Positions 4,983-5,396 of a DNA stretch of 5,396 bases are shown piece after piece. A model generated the notes under the pieces. The model worked only from the letters and a program-made list of their open reading frames with translations, was not told the origin of the DNA and did no database searches. The position numbers and the translations under genes were made by a program. Position 1 is the stretch's first letter. Each line of letters opens with the position of its first letter. Source of the stretch: Odoribacteraceae bacterium (GTDB lineage Bacteria > Bacteroidota > Bacteroidia > Bacteroidales > Marinifilaceae); contig JAIRKS010000220.1 in NCBI GenBank assembly GCA_031259905.1, positions 1 through 5,396 on the forward strand. The letters run 5' to 3'.

Positions 4983-5396
4983 TTATAGCTGTACCTTTTC
5001 CGGTAGCGTGTAGATGTACTCGCCGACTCCCGCCGCTTTTATCCCGACACGGGCGTAAAGATAGCCGCCGGAGAGCAGCCGGTCGGGGATCGTGGCGGAG
5101 ACGGAGAGCGGCTGCCCGATCGTGACGTCGGAAAGCGGGACGGTAACGCGGACGCTGTTGTACTGGTTGTCAACGATGATCGAGGAGTGTAGGTATAGCG
5201 CGACCGTCTCCAGCGCAGCAGACGGCACGGGTTGCTCGACGGTAAAGTTTGCCGTGATCCGGTTCCCGGTTTCTTTCCGGTAGGTGGCCGCGGGAACGAA
5301 GAAGTAAGGGGTGACGGGCACGTCCGTCACGGTGTTTCCCTTTACGGTGACGCGAATGGTGTCTCCCGCCTGGTTTCCCCAGGGAGCGCCAGCGAG
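4983..5396 (-). CDS. Partial DUF3823-like protein, C-terminal domain (probable SusD-associated surface lipoprotein)
   Basis: The frame is open to the right edge, so only the last 137 residues are visible and the true start lies outside; an internal GTG at 5330 is not a credible start. The visible part begins LAGAPWGNQAGDTIRVTVKG, then VTDVPVTPYFFVPA, alternating beta-strand segments, LSGGYLYARVGIKA, and ends YIYTLPEKVQL. The pattern of GDTIRVTVKGN plus VTPYFFV, then a beta-sandwich with a GG-YLYARVG strand, resembles the C-terminal domain of DUF3823 proteins. These are Bacteroidota lipoproteins often encoded beside SusC/SusD glycan-uptake pairs. The lipoprotein signal and N-terminal domain cannot be checked here, and the match is from memory. 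It is transcribed toward nrdD but separated from it by 372 bp with terminator-like hairpins, so it is probably a separate unit. Confidence 0.5.
   Translation of the reverse strand, partial: LAGAPWGNQAGDTIRVTVKGNTVTDVPVTPYFFVPAATYRKETGNRITANFTVEQPVPSAALETVALYLHSSIIVDNQYNSVRVTVPLSDVTIGQPLSVSATIPDRLLSGGYLYARVGIKAAGVGEYIYTLPEKVQL

Noticed and set aside
4800..5125. Overlapping + strand frames at the right side of the window
   Set aside because: They run through the terminator hairpin and then antisense to the partial DUF3823-like gene; no family features.

Overview
The window looks like chromosome from a GC-rich, anaerobic member of the Bacteroidota, probably a Bacteroidales gut-type organism. 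The clues are a methylmalonyl-CoA epimerase of the type common in Bacteroidales, an O2-sensitive class III ribonucleotide reductase, a partial C-terminus resembling the SusD-associated DUF3823 lipoproteins, promoter elements resembling the Bacteroidota TTG / TAnnTTTG consensus, and A-rich rather than Shine-Dalgarno leaders before the start codons. The genus is not resolved; an Alistipes-like (Rikenellaceae) source would fit the GC content, but this is inference.

Layout, left to right. Positions 1-105 hold five 21-bp tandem repeats that probably continue off the left edge. A short leader with a candidate promoter follows. Then two + strand genes: mce (254-658, methylmalonyl-CoA epimerase) and a low-specificity L-threonine aldolase (716-1741), separated by 57 bp that hold a nested GC-rich hairpin. 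A convergent intergenic stretch (1742-1912) is rich in inverted repeats and holds a likely terminator for the opposing operon. On the - strand lie nrdD (4610 to 2403) and nrdG (2425 to 1913), which overlap by 23 bp. Upstream of nrdD is a 372-bp gene-free stretch (4611-4982) with the nrdD promoter, two palindromes, a cluster of TTTCC motifs, and a series of hairpins including one with a T7 tract. The right edge cuts a - strand gene (stop at 4983) whose last 137 codons are visible.

How the genes work together: NrdG uses a radical SAM cluster to install the glycyl radical in NrdD, which then makes dNTPs without oxygen; the overlap implies coupled expression. Methylmalonyl-CoA epimerase serves the succinate-propionate (methylmalonyl-CoA) route typical of fermentative Bacteroidales. 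Threonine aldolase splits threonine or allo-threonine into glycine and acetaldehyde, or acts in reverse. No direct metabolic link between the two + strand genes is evident.

All complete genes belong to known families with key residues intact. I found no convincing undescribed protein system. The items most worth a second look are non-coding: the tandem array at the left edge, the mce/ltaE intercistronic hairpin, the palindrome at the nrdD -33 position, and the hairpin series ending in a T7 tract near 4908.
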